NCBI GenBank assembly: GCA_946480925.1
Contig: CAMLLU010000063.1
Location: 1 to 33,042, forward strand
Origin: an uncultured Rivibacter sp.
Lineage (GTDB): Bacteria; Pseudomonadota; Gammaproteobacteria; Burkholderiales; Burkholderiaceae
Direction of reading: 5' to 3'
DNA length: 33,042 nt
The position numbers were made by a program, and so were the translations under genes. The notes beneath the pieces were generated by a model, which saw only the letters and a list, made by a program, of their open reading frames with translations, did not search any database and was not told where the DNA came from. Below, piece by piece: positions 32,579 to 33,042 of the stretch; the first letter of the stretch is position 1, and each line of letters begins with the position of its first letter.

Positions 32579-32970
32579 GCGTTTGTCTCCGTTGTGTTGT
32601 CGTCGATTGGTGTGGGGTTCTTGAGCAGCGGCACCAGCTCTCGTGGCACGGTGACGGCCAGGTCGAGCAGCAGGAACGAGAGCGCCTTGCCGTGGCTGTC
32701 GAGGTTGAGCGCGTCGTTCACGCCGCCGTCGAGCACCCCGTCGAGCACGAAATTCATGGCGTGCAGGTTCGGCAGCAGGTGGCGCACCACGCGTTGCGGG
32801 CGGCGATGCGCGAACTGGCGTGCCACCGCGGCTTCGGTGACCTGCTCGACCAGCAGCGGGTACAGCGCCGGGTGCCAGGCGATGACGCTGATGTTGGAGC
32901 GATCGCCCTTGTCGCCCGTGCGGCCATGGGCGAGGCAGTGCAGCAAAACGGTGATGGTGTTCTTGTTCAT
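32575..32970 (-). CDS. AtuA-like C-terminal domain protein
   Basis: The 131-residue protein corresponds to the small domain of AtuA-type proteins: LLHCLAHGRTGDKGDRSNISVIAWHPALYPLL near the N-terminus (HxRTGDKG is the family's hallmark), then VVRHLLPNLHAMNFVLDGVLDGGVNDALNLDSHGKAL. In Pseudomonas AtuA takes part in acyclic terpene use; the reaction of this domain is not established. In many Burkholderiales it is a separate gene after a DUF1446-type partner, as here. It overlaps both neighbours by four bases (ATGA at 32967-32970 and 32575-32578), so partner, this gene and the Bug gene are one coupled operon. Confidence 0.88.
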   Translation of the reverse strand: MNKNTITVLLHCLAHGRTGDKGDRSNISVIAWHPALYPLLVEQVTEAAVARQFAHRRPQRVVRHLLPNLHAMNFVLDGVLDGGVNDALNLDSHGKALSFLLLDLAVTVPRELVPLLKNPTPIDDNTTETNA

Positions 32971-33042
32971 TCGATGAACTCCAGCCGCTGCGGCACGCGC
33001 TCACGCGGCACCAGGCACGACACGGTGCCCAGCCGCTGGCGC
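32967..33042 (-). CDS. C-terminal end of an AtuA/DUF1446-type protein (partial)
   Basis: The gene enters from the right edge; only 24 codons and the stop are in the window. The readable end RQRLGTVSCLVPRERVPQRL plus EFIE matches the C-terminal end commonly seen in AtuA-type (acyclic terpene utilisation) large subunits that precede the small AtuA-like domain gene. Its TGA overlaps the start of that gene (ATGA). The assignment relies on this end plus the neighbour. Confidence 0.65.
   Translation of the reverse strand, partial: RQRLGTVSCLVPRERVPQRLEFIE

Overview
The window is GC-rich chromosomal DNA that looks betaproteobacterial, most likely Burkholderiales of the Rubrivivax/Leptothrix/Roseateles/Rhizobacter kind. 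Four things suggest this: a complete urea-type ABC transporter (urtABCDE), a Bug/TctC-type binding protein, PEP-CTERM proteins with HAF-type repeats, and intergenic palindromic repeats of a sort common in that order. This is inference from gene content; there is no rRNA or marker gene to fix the genus. No tRNA, CRISPR array, transposase or phage gene was seen.

Layout. (1) 1-5.1 kb: the start of a leftward signal-peptide gene, a DHFR/RibD-fold reductase, two leftward PEP-CTERM/HAF-type surface proteins with a shared upstream promoter architecture, and between them a MerR regulator coupled to an NTF2-like protein. A GFA-type zinc protein follows, with a leader of two adjacent dyads. (2) 5.2-9.7 kb: a leftward signalling unit with an ECF-like sigma factor, a membrane Ser/Thr kinase with a long helical repeat region, and a small beta-type (DP-EP-like) protein. 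It is bracketed by two copies of a ~165-bp palindromic repeat, and a small proline-rich rightward gene lies between the sigma factor and the second copy. (3) 9.85-16.5 kb: urtE, urtD, urtC, urtB and urtA, all leftward, transcribed A to E. Three of the four intercistronic gaps are filled with palindromic repeats; only urtC/urtD overlap. (4) 16.7-19.7 kb: a Coa1-like membrane protein, a cysteine-cluster protein, a YceI protein, an Imm-5-like protein and a LysE-type exporter. (5) 20.0-26.6 kb: a rightward chemosensory (Pil-Chp-like) cluster with a two-domain response regulator, a single-domain response regulator, CheW, an MCP and a CheA-CheW-REC hybrid kinase. (6) 26.6-33.0 kb: a GNAT acetyltransferase, an alpha-carbonic anhydrase with a textbook terminator, a Tae4-type T6SS amidase effector coupled to a 68-residue membrane protein, and a leftward group of an Abhydrolase_10-like lipoprotein, a Bug binding protein and two AtuA-type pieces.

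Function. The urt operon imports urea (no urease genes are present here). The chemosensory cluster should route a membrane signal to two response regulators, most plausibly controlling twitching or attachment. The sigma/kinase pair looks like a self-contained regulatory device. The most unusual signals are the coupled tae4/membrane-protein pair without a recognisable Tai4, the double-dyad leader of the GFA gene, the fixed-geometry promoter shared by the two PEP-CTERM genes, and the dense palindromic repeats at operon junctions.
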